Below are positions 5,449-5,486 of a DNA stretch of 5,486 nt, piece by piece. How positions within the stretch are numbered: the first letter of the stretch is position 1; the number at the start of each line of letters is the position of its first letter. A program made the translations under genes and the position numbers. Source of the stretch: an uncultured Faecalibacterium sp. (GTDB lineage: Bacteria > Bacillota > Clostridia > Oscillospirales > Ruminococcaceae); assembly GCA_934525325.1 (NCBI GenBank), contig CAKSZE010000080.1, positions 1 through 5,486 on the forward strand. Direction: 5' to 3'. The notes below the pieces were generated by a model. That model was not told where the DNA came from. It did not search any database and saw nothing but the letters and a program-made list of their open reading frames with translations.

Positions 5449-5486
5449 GGCACCGGGCACTTTTCCGGTACGCCGCCGCTGCCCGG

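Noticed and set aside
5433..5453. Longer MATE form starting at GTG 5453
   Set aside because: The added seven codons cover the strong GGGAGGGGAG site that serves the ATG at 5432.
5453..5486. Inverted repeat CCGGGCA / TGCCCGG at the window edge
   Set aside because: Only 7 bp of stem with a 20-base loop and no U-run; in GC-rich DNA this can be chance, and the sequence is cut by the window end.

Overview
The window looks like a chromosomal stretch from a GC-rich gut Firmicute of the class Clostridia. Faecalibacterium or a close Oscillospiraceae/Ruminococcaceae relative is my best guess. This rests on the GC-rich coding style, strong AGGAG-type ribosome binding sites, and the mix of families (DUF3842, PepV-like M20 dipeptidase, YdbC-type PC4 protein, COG2426 small exporter). 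The genus is inferred from familiarity, not from a search.

There are seven genes in three transcription groups. On the plus strand (1-750), the 3' half of a YdbC/PC4-type single-stranded nucleic-acid-binding protein overlaps by 4 bases a GTG-started HD-domain phosphohydrolase, and a perfect 17-bp stem-loop follows. On the minus strand, read right to left, the first group is a MATE-family exporter (start 5432), exodeoxyribonuclease III/AP endonuclease (start 4039) and a COG2426 small membrane protein. These are separated by only 16 and 15 bases and carry near-identical Shine-Dalgarno sites; the group ends at a hairpin overlapping the last stop codon. The second minus-strand group is a PepV-like dipeptidase followed by a DUF3842 protein whose ribosome binding site overlaps the dipeptidase stop codon.

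The plus-strand and first-mentioned minus-strand groups do not meet; it is the plus-strand pair and the dipeptidase/DUF3842 pair that converge, on a 145-base intergenic region (702-846) holding two perfect stem-loops. The 122-base gap at 2664-2785 holds a terminator for the upstream operon and a tentative promoter for the dipeptidase operon. No stretch over 300 bases lacks a gene.

I see no tRNA, rRNA, CRISPR array, insertion sequence, attachment site or phage structural gene, and no clearly new biological system. The points most worth a second look are the translationally coupled dipeptidase/DUF3842 pair, the exporter-DNA repair-membrane protein operon, the overlapping PC4/HD pair, and the double stem-loop between convergent operons. 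Several long reading frames, notably 1368-2672 and 2783-3874 on the plus strand, are antisense shadows of real genes.
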